Assembly: GCA_017887325.1 (NCBI GenBank) | Contig: JAGHIE010000014.1 | Coordinates: forward strand, 1 to 64,000 | Reading direction: 5' to 3' | Origin: Oscillospiraceae bacterium | GTDB lineage: Bacteria > Bacillota > Clostridia > Oscillospirales > Ruminococcaceae | Length of the DNA: 64,000 bases | Shown: positions 7,959 to 15,859 of the stretch, one piece after another | How positions within the stretch are numbered: the stretch's first letter is position 1 | Layout: each line of letters begins with the position of its first letter | Translations under genes and position numbers: made by a program | Notes under the pieces: model-generated | Databases searched by the model: none | What the model saw: the letters and a program-made list of their open reading frames with translations, nothing else | What the model was told of the DNA's origin: nothing

Positions 7959-10900
7959 TTATTTAATTTTGAAATATTTTTTAGAAACGATTATCATTAA
8001 TCCTGCGCTTGATAATACTAAAACCATCAATAATCCAGTAGAAAAATCATCTGCAGTTTTTGGGTTTTGTGAAGATGAATTATTATTTTGAGGTTTATCT
8101 TGATTATTAGATTGATTATTGTTTGCTTGATTATCATTGGAAGGATCTTCTGGTTTTGTTTGAGAATTTCCATTTAAGTTTTCAAAAGCTTTTTCAGCTT
8201 CTAATAAAACATTATAGTTTGTTACTAATTTCTTTTGATTTTCTGTTAGATTATCATAAGCTTTTCTAGCTTCAGAAATAGCATTTCCACTATCTTTTGT
8301 AACCTCACCAATATTGTTAATTAAATCAATAACTTTATTAGCCATTTCTTGGTCAATTTGACTTTGATCAATTTCTTTAACATCTGTTAAATCATATAAA
8401 CTATTTTCACCATTAGCAAATCTTCTATATGCTTCTAAAGCATATCCTATTTGAGAACTAGCCATTATATCTGGTGTTTTACTTCCGCCAAAAGTTGTAA
8501 ATCCACTTTCTAATTTAAAATCATTTAATTTAGAAACTAAATTATTCTTACCTTTTGTAAATCCATTTTCTTTATTTAATGGATCAATACCAGCAACAGA
8601 GAGTGCTGTTAAAACTTGAGCAGCTGAACAACCATTATCAGCACCTTCTACGAAATATCCGCAATCGCTTAACATTTCATTTCTCAAATAATCTAAAGCT
8701 TTTTCAAAAGCTTTTTGAACTTCTGGATAATTGTCATTATTATAAGGAGCTAAACCTTGTAAAGTCATAGCTGTGATATCAACACTAACTGTTTTGTTAT
8801 TTGATAAACCAAATCCACCATTTTCTTGGTTTTGGAAAGATAAGATTTTTTCTATTAAAGTATCTCTAGTCCATAAAGCATCTGAAGGGATTTCATAATT
8901 TTTAGCATCATAAGACATCAATGTATAAGTCATCATATTTGAAGACATTCTATCTAAATTAGCATAATTATACATTCTTTCTATGATATTTATACCTTCA
9001 ACATTAGTAGGATCTTTTCCCATTACAATTAAAGTTGTTACAATTCTAAAATAGTCAGTTGGTAAAATTCTATCACCACTATTTAACTCTTTAACAACAC
9101 TATTGTAATAAGTATTTAAGTCAGTTTGACTTAATTCTCCACCTGCTCTTAAAATTGTAAATATATTCCATTCAGAACCATAGATATAATTACCTTCTAA
9201 ACCGTCTGTTAAATAATTAATAGAGTGGTCTATATTTTGTGTTACATATTTATCAAAATCTAAATCAACATTTTCAGAATTTTCTGTTACAGTTACATCA
9301 AAAACAATTGGTTCAATAGAATTTGTTTCATCTATAGGAACACCTGTTACAGTTACAGTACCAACACCTGTAGCACTAAGTGTATGTTTAGTGATTAAAG
9401 GAGTATTTACATTACTTGTATCTTCTTTTATAACACTATCTGTCACTTTAACAATACCGTCTTTGCTATATGACCAAATAAATCTTTGATTTGTTGCATT
9501 TTCTGGTACTTTGTTTATATCTAACTCAATAGAATCATATTGACTTAAATTATATTCTTTTTTGTCTAAAGATACGCTTTCTAATGGGTTTTTATATTTA
9601 AACTCAATAGTTATATCTTGTTTTACTTCTGGATTGTCTTTACTAATTACTGTAAATTTTGCAATTCCTGCTTTTTTAGGAACAATACCATTATTATATG
9701 TTTCTTGGAATTCTGCAATTTCTGGGTTATGAGAAATCCATTGTACATCTTTTACTGTTGCATTATATGGATGGAAATTTATTGTATATCTATCTTCTTT
9801 GTTTACTCCATGAGAAGTAATACCAACATATTGATTACCTAAACCATTCCATCTATCAATATAAAATACTTCAGGATATTCAACAGTCATACTTTCAACA
9901 TCTATTTTCTTTGAAGATGCCTTAAATTGTACTTTTACATCTGAATCTTCTATTAAGCATATAGTGTATACACTTTCATCACTTGTAGTGCTAAAATGTA
10001 TCATATTTTCATCATAGTCTTTATAAATTATACCATCATTTGTAGCATATAAATCTAAAGCTTGATTTGGAATAGAAACAAACAAGTTAGTATCTCCAAC
10101 TTTACCTTTTACAGTTACTTGTTTTGTTTCTGTACCCTTTAGGTAAATAGTGTTATTTTCATCTATTCTTTTACCATCTAAATAAACTTGTAATTGTGTA
10201 ATATCTGATTTAGTAACTTTCAAATTAAATGTAGTTATTTCTTCAGCATCTTCCCACAAATCAGGATTTTTAGTATAAACAGTAGCTTTTCTTTCTCCTA
10301 TATATGGATAAAAATTACCTCCTGAAGAAATATGTATAGTAGAGGATTCATCATTTGGTTTCTTTTCACTACATTCCCAGTAAGGATTTACATCTTCTTC
10401 ATATCCTTCAAGTTCAAATCTACCTTCATCTATCATTGATAAAGTAATAGTATTATTGTCATCTAGTTCAGTTATACGACCATCAGTATGTTTAAATATA
10501 ACTTTTTTATTATCAGATACTTCTCTTTCAGTAACATTTACATTACATTTTACACTATTATCTCCAGATGTTGCTGTGATGATAGTATTTCCAGCACTTT
10601 TACCAACTATCATACCTGTATCATCAACATATGCAATATCAGGATTTTCACTTTCCCAAGTAACAACATCTGTTGTATCAACTGGTAAAACAGATGCAAT
10701 TAATCTTTCACTTTTACCTACTTCTATTGATACTTCATTTTTATTTAAAGAAATGCTTTCAGAAGGTTTTCCATTTACTTTTACAGTTATACTCTTTTTA
10801 ACGTTTTCATTTGCTTGTGCAGTGATAGATACTTCTCCTTCTGCATTAGCATAAACAAAACCATCTTCTGTAATATCAGCTATTTTGCTATCGCTAGAAG

Positions 10901-11672
10901 ACCACACAACAACATCGTCTGAATTTTCAGGATATACCTTGGCTGTCAATTGTTGCTTTTCTCCAATATTCATTTCTAAATTTTCAGGAGAAATCTCAAT
11001 ATCTGTAGCAGATACAGATGGATTTAAAATTATATCTAAATCTTTAATAGCGCTATTAATTTGAGTTGCTTCAGCTTTTAAATCAATAGCAATTGCTATT
11101 ATCTCATTATATTTCTCTTGATTTTTATCAATTTGTTCTTGAGTTAAACTAGCAATTCCTCTTAATAACTCATCTTTATCTACACTTAATTTTCCTTGTA
11201 TTCCCTCTGCAGATGGAGGAATATAGCCTTCAAATCCCACTTTAGAATCTTGTGTATAAATCAATCTAAATACATCATTATCTTCTAGTGTGTATTTGTT
11301 TCCTACTTTGGTGCTGTTAGCAAATGGCCACCAAGCTTTTTTACCCCAGCCAACTTCACCAATAGCTTCAGAGTCATTAGGTTTTACTGTAATACCTTTT
11401 ATTGAACTATAAGTTACTTCACCTTTATCTTGATAAGCAATATTTAAAGCATCTATTGCTGTCATTCCTTCTTCAATTTCTACTTTAGTAGGTGTTAACA
11501 TATATGTTGGTGTTCCATTTTCATCAATATATTCAATAGTAACAGTTGCTGTAGATTTTTGTGCATTATTTTCTACTGAAGCAAAAACAGGAGATATAAT
11601 TCCAAAAATCATTAATATAGCAAGCATTAAACTTATGAATACTTTGTTATTTGCTTGTTTTAAATTCTTCAT
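7959..11672 (-). CDS. Cell-wall-anchored transcobalamin/intrinsic-factor-like protein (DUF4430 + Ig-like + alpha/alpha barrel)
   Basis: A 1237-aa surface protein. In order: a signal peptide (1-31, ending SPVFA); a DUF4430 domain (about 38-150, with GWGKKAWWPF and NDVFRLIYT); a helical segment; two clear BIG2 Ig-like domains (about 226-385); more beta-rich Ig-like material to about 830; a helical-repeat prenyltransferase-like alpha/alpha barrel (about 840-1110, with NQENGGFGL, SVDITAMTLQGLA and GCSAAQVLTALSVAGI); a helical linker; an N/Q-rich spacer; and a sorting signal NPKTA (1203-1207) with membrane helix and basic tail. The start at 11672 is preferred because AGGTGA lies 5 bases upstream; the in-frame GTG at 11681 overlaps that site. 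Barrel plus DUF4430 are the two parts of human intrinsic factor and transcobalamin, and the cobalamin riboswitch upstream supports B12 capture. Binding itself is inferred. Confidence 0.82.
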   Translation of the reverse strand: MKNLKQANNKVFISLMLAILMIFGIISPVFASVENNAQKSTATVTIEYIDENGTPTYMLTPTKVEIEEGMTAIDALNIAYQDKGEVTYSSIKGITVKPNDSEAIGEVGWGKKAWWPFANSTKVGNKYTLEDNDVFRLIYTQDSKVGFEGYIPPSAEGIQGKLSVDKDELLRGIASLTQEQIDKNQEKYNEIIAIAIDLKAEATQINSAIKDLDIILNPSVSATDIEISPENLEMNIGEKQQLTAKVYPENSDDVVVWSSSDSKIADITEDGFVYANAEGEVSITAQANENVKKSITVKVNGKPSESISLNKNEVSIEVGKSERLIASVLPVDTTDVVTWESENPDIAYVDDTGMIVGKSAGNTIITATSGDNSVKCNVNVTEREVSDNKKVIFKHTDGRITELDDNNTITLSMIDEGRFELEGYEEDVNPYWECSEKKPNDESSTIHISSGGNFYPYIGERKATVYTKNPDLWEDAEEITTFNLKVTKSDITQLQVYLDGKRIDENNTIYLKGTETKQVTVKGKVGDTNLFVSIPNQALDLYATNDGIIYKDYDENMIHFSTTSDESVYTICLIEDSDVKVQFKASSKKIDVESMTVEYPEVFYIDRWNGLGNQYVGITSHGVNKEDRYTINFHPYNATVKDVQWISHNPEIAEFQETYNNGIVPKKAGIAKFTVISKDNPEVKQDITIEFKYKNPLESVSLDKKEYNLSQYDSIELDINKVPENATNQRFIWSYSKDGIVKVTDSVIKEDTSNVNTPLITKHTLSATGVGTVTVTGVPIDETNSIEPIVFDVTVTENSENVDLDFDKYVTQNIDHSINYLTDGLEGNYIYGSEWNIFTILRAGGELSQTDLNTYYNSVVKELNSGDRILPTDYFRIVTTLIVMGKDPTNVEGINIIERMYNYANLDRMSSNMMTYTLMSYDAKNYEIPSDALWTRDTLIEKILSFQNQENGGFGLSNNKTVSVDITAMTLQGLAPYNNDNYPEVQKAFEKALDYLRNEMLSDCGYFVEGADNGCSAAQVLTALSVAGIDPLNKENGFTKGKNNLVSKLNDFKLESGFTTFGGSKTPDIMASSQIGYALEAYRRFANGENSLYDLTDVKEIDQSQIDQEMANKVIDLINNIGEVTKDSGNAISEARKAYDNLTENQKKLVTNYNVLLEAEKAFENLNGNSQTKPEDPSNDNQANNNQSNNQDKPQNNNSSSQNPKTADDFSTGLLMVLVLSSAGLMIIVSKKYFKIK

Positions 11673-11789
11673 ATAAATCACCTTTCTTCTTTTTTCATTT
11701 TAACAATAATTTAATATTATTTAAAAACAGCAAACCCTCCTTTTTAAGTCATACTTACGATTTTCAATCATCTCATAGTTTAGTACATA

Positions 11790-11826
11790 ACAAAATAGAC
11801 CATAGCGTTATGCTATGGCCTTTTTT
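11790..11826 (-). terminator. Riboswitch-controlled attenuator hairpin
   Basis: On the minus strand GGCCATAGC-ATAAC-GCTATGGTC is followed by the U-rich TATTTTGTT, between the riboswitch and the first gene. One pair is G-U on the minus-strand RNA but would be A/C on the plus strand. The hairpin is therefore built for the leftward transcript although a longer T-run lies on the other side. It fits ligand-dependent termination by the cobalamin riboswitch. Confidence 0.65.
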
Positions 11827-11839
11827 AGCAACACAAAAC

Positions 11840-11871
11840 AATGACATGTTGATTACCGTCAACTTGTCATT
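11840..11871 (-). ncRNA. Hairpin downstream of the cobalamin aptamer (possible kissing-loop P13)
   Basis: AATGACA/TGTCATT plus GTTGA/TCAAC form a long stem with loop CGGTAA directly 3' of the B12 box. In many cobalamin riboswitches a hairpin in this place docks its loop onto the aptamer to read out binding. The assignment is by position and form only. Confidence 0.5.
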
Positions 11872-11875
11872 ACAC

Positions 11876-12045
11876 AATATGCAGGTATTCTGACTTAGGC
11901 ATCATCATTATTGCAACCTTCCCAAACAAAAAATTCAGTGGCATAAAAGCAATAACTCCTCCAATACAGCGACGGCCTCGCACAGGATTCTAACCTGTTT
12001 CCCTCTTAGCTTATTTAATTATCTTTAAATAAGAACACACTATGT
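11876..12045 (-). promoter_or_regulatory. Cobalamin riboswitch
   Basis: Read on the minus strand, the leader shows the ordered landmarks of the cobalamin riboswitch: GAGGGAAACAGG (around 11998-12004), GAATCCTGTGCG, CGCTGTATTGGAGG, GCCACTG (11936-11942), GGGAAGGTTGCAATAATGATGATGCC (split over two helices) and the B12 box AAGTCAGAATACCTGC (11881-11896). A promoter lies at 12067-12095 and an attenuator at 11790-11826. It should switch off the transcobalamin-like protein, lipoprotein and ECF importer when B12 is plentiful, and is the key evidence for the substrate of that operon. Confidence 0.93.
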
Positions 12046-12066
12046 TTACTAATTCACTTTTTTGTC

Positions 12067-12095
12067 ATTCTAGCACAAAAAGATATTTTTGTAAA
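12067..12095 (-). promoter_or_regulatory. Promoter of the B12 capture operon
   Basis: On the minus strand TTTACA (12090-12095) and TAGAAT (12067-12072) are 17 bases apart, putting the transcription start near 12060, just before the riboswitch. Confidence 0.65.
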
Positions 12096-12118
12096 TATAT
12101 TTTTAAAAAAATATAAAA

Positions 12119-12150
12119 CAAAAACCATCTATTATAAAGATGGTTTTTAT
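12119..12150 (-). terminator. Terminator of the LytTR-LiaF pair
   Basis: AAAACCATCT / AGATGGTTTT has a 7-base loop and A/T runs and lies 14 bp after the stop of the LiaF-like gene on the minus strand. It insulates that pair from the B12 operon. Confidence 0.75.
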
Positions 12151-12163
12151 AATCAATGTTTAT

Positions 12164-12829
12164 TTAAATATAAATTATATCTATAGAACTCATAACACTT
12201 CTACCAGTTACAATAACATCTTGAACTTGCACATCACTAGAAGAACCTTTTATATTTGTGCTTGACAATATTTCATCTATATTATTAGTAACTCTACAAT
12301 TTTTAGGTATATACATTCTAACTTCGCCACAATTAACATTAATATTAATTTCTACTTTGGCATTTTTAAATGTAGCATTATCCAAATAAATATCTAATGT
12401 TCCACAAAAACAAGATACATCTACTTTATCAACTTCACCTGTAACATATTTTACAGTTTCTCCAAATGTAACTTTATATTCTCCATTATAATTATTTGAT
12501 ATATAATTCCATTTATTTGGTTTTCTTATTTTTTTTCCAAAAATAATAGACAAACCAATACTAGCTAATAAAGTAGCAAGTAATAGAGTCCATGGTGTAA
12601 TAGAAGTTATTCCTAATTCTTTATCAAATATTATTCCAATAAAAGCTAATGGAAATAAACCTTTATAAAAATTTCTTTCTACAAAACCTGATATAGAAAG
12701 AGCAAGTAATACCATAGATAAAATTACACTAAAAAAGTTTATGTTACCAAAAATTCCTAAATTATTTAAAACTAAAACAACACCTGCTAAAACGAATAAA
12801 ATTCCATAAGTTATATTTTTTCTTTTCAT
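12164..12829 (-). CDS. LiaF-like membrane protein
   Basis: A 221-aa protein. The first ~120 residues contain four hydrophobic segments (LiaF-type transmembrane region: GILFVLAGVVLVLNNLGI and following). The soluble C-terminal part is beta-rich with repeated NVNCGEVRMYIP and CGTLDIYLDNA units, the cell-wall-active-antibiotics-response fold. Related proteins report on or restrain envelope-stress signalling. It follows the LytTR regulator by 2 bp, so the two are translated as a pair, probably a self-contained envelope-stress switch. Function is inferred from family and pairing. Confidence 0.75.
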   Translation of the reverse strand: MKRKNITYGILFVLAGVVLVLNNLGIFGNINFFSVILSMVLLALSISGFVERNFYKGLFPLAFIGIIFDKELGITSITPWTLLLATLLASIGLSIIFGKKIRKPNKWNYISNNYNGEYKVTFGETVKYVTGEVDKVDVSCFCGTLDIYLDNATFKNAKVEININVNCGEVRMYIPKNCRVTNNIDEILSSTNIKGSSSDVQVQDVIVTGRSVMSSIDIIYI

Positions 12830-12831
12830 AT

Positions 12832-13293
12832 TTATAACCTCTTTTCTGATAATTTATATCTTAAATCCTTATAATATCTTCTTGATACATAAGTTTTTTT
12901 ATGAGAATTTTTAAATTCAACAACACTAGAAGAAGTTAAATTTTTAGTTATAGAATGTATTTCATCAATATTCAGTATTGTTGATTTAGAAATTCTAACA
13001 AAGTTATTACTTAAAATATTTTCCAACTCATAAAGTTTATACTTGACTTGATAAATATTATCTCTTGTATGAGCATTTATACAGTTATCTTCTGTTTCAA
13101 AAAATAATATATCTGATAGATCTATATAATACTCTACATTATCTTTATAAAATATTATTTTTTGTTTTTTAGATATAAAATCCGAAATAATATTTTGCAA
13201 CTCATAAATGTCTTTTGTCATTTTATTACATCTTATTATAACTTTATCTTCAGATATATTACTGTCTAATTCTATATCTAGTCTTATATCCAT
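12832..13293 (-). CDS. LytTR-domain transcriptional regulator without receiver
   Basis: A 153-aa DNA-binding protein. The N-terminal ~50 residues are a short non-receiver segment. Residues 55-150 form the LytTR domain, with the hallmark IDLSDILFFETEDNCINAHT, the LENIL helix, FVRISKSTILNIDEI and the closing SRRYYKDLR. With no phosphorylation domain it must be controlled by the membrane partner or a ligand. It is co-transcribed with the LiaF-like gene 2 bp downstream and preceded by GGAGGAGG. Its own promoter is autoregulation-ready, but no operator can be assigned. Confidence 0.85.
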   Translation of the reverse strand: MDIRLDIELDSNISEDKVIIRCNKMTKDIYELQNIISDFISKKQKIIFYKDNVEYYIDLSDILFFETEDNCINAHTRDNIYQVKYKLYELENILSNNFVRISKSTILNIDEIHSITKNLTSSSVVEFKNSHKKTYVSRRYYKDLRYKLSEKRL

Positions 13294-13317
13294 TTTACCT
13301 CCTCCTAATTTACTTCA

Positions 13318-13346
13318 ATTATATATTTATTATTTTTCATTGTAAA
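13318..13346 (-). promoter_or_regulatory. Promoter of the LytTR-LiaF pair
   Basis: On the minus strand TTTACA (13341-13346) and TATAAT (13318-13323) are 17 bases apart, 25 bp before the LytTR start codon. Confidence 0.65.
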
Positions 13347-13408
13347 TATAATTTAACTAAGTGGTTATAAATTGATTGTAAGAGGTATTATTTTTTATAA
13401 TAACAAAA

Positions 13409-13436
13409 AAAGAAGTTCCTTGATAGGAACTTCTTT
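13409..13436 (-). terminator. Terminator of the tRNA-Val-Gly-Cys operon
   Basis: AAAGAAGTTCC-TATCAA-GGAACTTCTTT is followed by a T-run on the minus strand, three bases after the CCA of tRNA-Cys. Confidence 0.85.
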
Positions 13437-13438
13437 AG

Positions 13439-13512
13439 TGGAGGCGCCACCCAGATTCGAACTGGGGATGAAGGTGTTGCAGACCTCTGCCTTACCGCTT
13501 GGCTATGGCGCC
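13439..13512 (-). tRNA. tRNA-Cys (anticodon GCA)
   Basis: The acceptor GGCGCCA pairs with TGGCGCC and the discriminator is U, as expected for Cys. The anticodon arm GAGGT-CTGCAAC-ACCTT gives GCA. The T loop is TTCGAAT. CCA is encoded (13439-13441). It is the last of three tRNAs transcribed leftward. Confidence 0.97.
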
Positions 13513-13521
13513 ATATTTTAT

Positions 13522-13597
13522 TGGAGCGGATTACGAGGCTCGAACTCGCTACCTCCACCTTGGCAAGGTGGCGCTCTACCAGATGAGCTAAATCCGC
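13522..13597 (-). tRNA. tRNA-Gly (anticodon GCC)
   Basis: The acceptor GCGGATT pairs with AATCCGC. The anticodon arm CACCT-TGCCAAG gives GCC. The T loop is TTCGAGC and the discriminator U. CCA is encoded (13522-13524). It is the middle gene of the tRNA operon. Confidence 0.97.
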
Positions 13598-13602
13598 AAA
13601 TT

Positions 13603-13678
13603 TGGTGGGAACAACAGGACTCGAACCTGTGACCCTCTGCTTGTAAGGCAGATGCTCTCCCAGCTGAGCTATGCTCCC
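13603..13678 (-). tRNA. tRNA-Val (anticodon TAC)
   Basis: The acceptor GGGAGCA pairs with TGTTCCC, with one G-U pair. The anticodon arm CTGCC-TTACAAG gives TAC. The T loop is TTCGAGT and the discriminator A. CCA is encoded (13603-13605). It is the first gene of the tRNA operon; its leader contains a GAGAC/GTCTC inverted repeat. Confidence 0.97.
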
Positions 13679-13743
13679 AAATTCGCCTTGAGACTTTCTT
13701 TCGATTTGCTTCGTTTTTGTTTTGTCTCTCACCGACGAATATT

Positions 13744-13772
13744 ATTTTATCATAAGTAATTTAATTTGTCAA
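13744..13772 (-). promoter_or_regulatory. Promoter of the tRNA operon
   Basis: On the minus strand TTGACA (13767-13772) and TAAAAT (13744-13749) are exactly 17 bases apart, a near-perfect sigma-A promoter. Confidence 0.8.
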
Positions 13773-13799
13773 CACTTTTTTTGAATTTTTTTTATTTTT

Positions 13800-14681
13800 T
13801 TATTTTTTAGAAGATTTGATCAAATTTTCTATATCTTCTTTATTAAAACTGTATTTTTTGTCACAAAATTGGCAATTAACTTCAATGTTATCTTGTTCTT
13901 CTAACATTTCTCTTAAATCTTTTTCACCAACACTAATTAAAGCTTTTTCAACTCTTTCTTTACTACAATCACATATATATGCAGTATCAAATGAATCTAG
14001 AACATTTGGCTCTAAACCTTTTAATAATTTTTCGCAAACTTCTTCTGGAGTAATACCTTCATCAAACATACTAGAAACACTTGGCATATGTTTTAGATTT
14101 TCTTCTAATATATCAATACAAGATTCATCTGCAAAAGGTAATAATTGAACTAAATAACCACCAGCAGATCTAACAGTTAAATCTGGATTTACTAAAACAC
14201 CCAATCCACATACAGTAGGAGTTTGTTCACTAACAGCGTAATATTGAGTTATATCTTCTGCAATTTCTCCTGATACAATAGGAATTTGACCAACATAAGG
14301 TTCTTTCATTCCCATATCTTTTACAACACTTAAAACACCGTCTTTTCCAACAGCACCTGATACATCAAGTTTACCATATTCATTTAAAGGCAATTCAACT
14401 ATTGGATTTTGTACATATGATTTTACATTACCCATACTTGTTGCAACAGCAATCAAACTACCGGTTGCACCACCACCATTAAATCTCAATGTAATAGTGT
14501 CATCATAGCCTTTTAACATAGCACCCATCATAGATGCTGCTGTTGTAAGTCTTCCTAATGCAGCAGTAACAACTGCTGAAGTTTTATGTATTTGTTCAAC
14601 TTTAGAAACAATATCTGTTGAATTTACAGCACAAGCCATTACAGACCCATCTGCTGATAAAGCTCTTACCATTTTACCCAT
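13800..14681 (-). CDS. hslO: Hsp33 redox-regulated chaperone
   Basis: A 293-aa protein of normal Hsp33 length. The N-terminal core has TSAVVTAALGRLTTAASMMGAML-type helices (about 33-57) and RFNGGGATGSL. The C-terminal redox switch has the four zinc-binding cysteines as CDC (about 238-240) and CQFC (about 271-274). Hsp33 is a cytoplasmic holdase activated when oxidation releases zinc. It is the last gene of a leftward block with the methyltransferase and YerC genes upstream (25-bp gap). A moderately spaced AAAGGTG site precedes the start. Confidence 0.95.
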   Translation of the reverse strand: MGKMVRALSADGSVMACAVNSTDIVSKVEQIHKTSAVVTAALGRLTTAASMMGAMLKGYDDTITLRFNGGGATGSLIAVATSMGNVKSYVQNPIVELPLNEYGKLDVSGAVGKDGVLSVVKDMGMKEPYVGQIPIVSGEIAEDITQYYAVSEQTPTVCGLGVLVNPDLTVRSAGGYLVQLLPFADESCIDILEENLKHMPSVSSMFDEGITPEEVCEKLLKGLEPNVLDSFDTAYICDCSKERVEKALISVGEKDLREMLEEQDNIEVNCQFCDKKYSFNKEDIENLIKSSKK

Positions 14682-14706
14682 TTACAAATTCACACCTTTT
14701 CTATTT

Positions 14707-15477
14707 TTATCCTATAGCATTTTTACATTCTCTATTTTTTGCAACAAAAACAACTCTTTGTGTAGTATCGTTTGGCTGTTCAAAAGAATCATCAGCATAC
14801 ATATTTACTACATCAAAACCAGCTTCATCTAACCACATTTTTAAATCATCTAAGCTGTATGCTTTTTCACAAAATCTTTCTTGTTCTCTATAATACACAT
14901 CATTTTCTTTATCATACTCAAATATATCTAAATCTATCTGTATTATATTATGCCCAAGATTATTATTTTGCCACACACAATAAACATTTTCACAATCATA
15001 AACATAAGTGTTATTATTTAGTATATGCTGGTGTTTGTAAATTGTGTTTACATCAAAAATAAATAGAGAATCTTCATTTAAAAATAAAGAAATTCTTTTG
15101 AAAACCTCTCTAACTTCTTCATCATTGGTTATATGGTTAATACTATCTAATGCACATATAACTATATCAACTGTTCCAAATAAATCTAAATCTTGCATTC
15201 TTTGATTTAAATATATAATGTCGCTTTGTGTTTCCATCTTTTTTTCTAAAGCAACAGCAAGCATATCTTCAGAACAATCTACACCTACAACATCATAATT
15301 TAAGCGTGCAAAATACTCGCTCAAACTGCCAGTTCCACACGCTAAATCAACTAGTATACCGTCTTTTTTATTATTATCAAGCATTATTTTATGAAAATAA
15401 TGCCCTCTTTTTTCGTAATCTACATTTCCAGTAAGTTCATCATAAACTTCTGCAAAAAATTCATAACCATTATTCAC
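14707..15477 (-). CDS. Class I SAM-dependent methyltransferase
   Basis: A 256-aa Rossmann-type methyltransferase. Motif I is VDLACGTGSLSEYFA (about 44-58), the acidic loop is VVGVDCSEDML, and motif IV lies near VICALDSINHI. The C-terminal half is beta-rich and typical of the small-molecule methyltransferases often annotated YqeM-like. The substrate cannot be read. Its start overlaps the end of the YerC gene by 8 bp, so the two are translationally coupled, and hslO follows. Confidence 0.85.
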   Translation of the reverse strand: MNNGYEFFAEVYDELTGNVDYEKRGHYFHKIMLDNNKKDGILVDLACGTGSLSEYFARLNYDVVGVDCSEDMLAVALEKKMETQSDIIYLNQRMQDLDLFGTVDIVICALDSINHITNDEEVREVFKRISLFLNEDSLFIFDVNTIYKHQHILNNNTYVYDCENVYCVWQNNNLGHNIIQIDLDIFEYDKENDVYYREQERFCEKAYSLDDLKMWLDEAGFDVVNMYADDSFEQPNDTTQRVVFVAKNRECKNAIG

Positions 15478-15763
15478 TGTCTTTTACCCTTTTAAATACT
15501 ATTCCATATCCGTCAGAACCATAATTTAATGAACGATTTACCCTACTTATTGTAGCAGTACTTGCACCTGTTTCATTTACAATGTCACTATATACTTTAT
15601 TTTCGCTTAACATTTTAGCAACTTGTATTCTTTGTGCCATAGCTTTTAATTCTGGAACTGTACACAAATCTTCAAAAAACTTATAACATTCATCAATATT
15701 TTCTAAAGATAATATTGCTTTAAACAAATAATCAACATTCATATCTTTTAGTTTATCATTCAT
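15470..15763 (-). CDS. YerC/YecD family TrpR-like protein
   Basis: A 97-aa protein of the TrpR-related YerC/YecD family. The central helix-turn-helix contains the signature ELKAMAQRIQVAKML followed by TGASTATISRVNRSLNYG. The fold is that of the Trp repressor but the effector of this family is not established. It is the first gene of the YerC-methyltransferase-hslO unit, with a promoter 54 bp upstream. Confidence 0.88.
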   Translation of the reverse strand: MNDKLKDMNVDYLFKAILSLENIDECYKFFEDLCTVPELKAMAQRIQVAKMLSENKVYSDIVNETGASTATISRVNRSLNYGSDGYGIVFKRVKDSE

Positions 15764-15816
15764 AATTAATAGCCTCTCTACTTGTTTTAACTATAATAAC
15801 ATATCCTATATCTTAT

Positions 15817-15845
15817 AGTTTAACACATTAAAGTGGTGTTGTAAA
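15817..15845 (-). promoter_or_regulatory. Promoter of the YerC-methyltransferase-hslO operon
   Basis: On the minus strand TTTACA (15840-15845) and TAAACT (15817-15822) are 17 bases apart. Confidence 0.5.
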
Positions 15846-15859
15846 GTTGTTTAAATAAT

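Noticed and set aside
7584-8000. Reading frames on the plus strand over the lipoprotein gene
   Set aside because: They mirror the Ser/Glu/Lys-rich spacer of the real minus-strand gene and have no ribosome binding site.
11798-11827. Plus-strand terminator before the B12 operon
   Set aside because: The T-run is good on the plus strand, but one stem pair is A/C there and G-U on the minus strand, and no plus-strand gene ends here. Read instead as the riboswitch attenuator.
13372-13732. Protein frames across the tRNA-Val-Gly-Cys region on both strands
   Set aside because: They are made of tRNA sequence; the tRNAs fold fully and explain the region.
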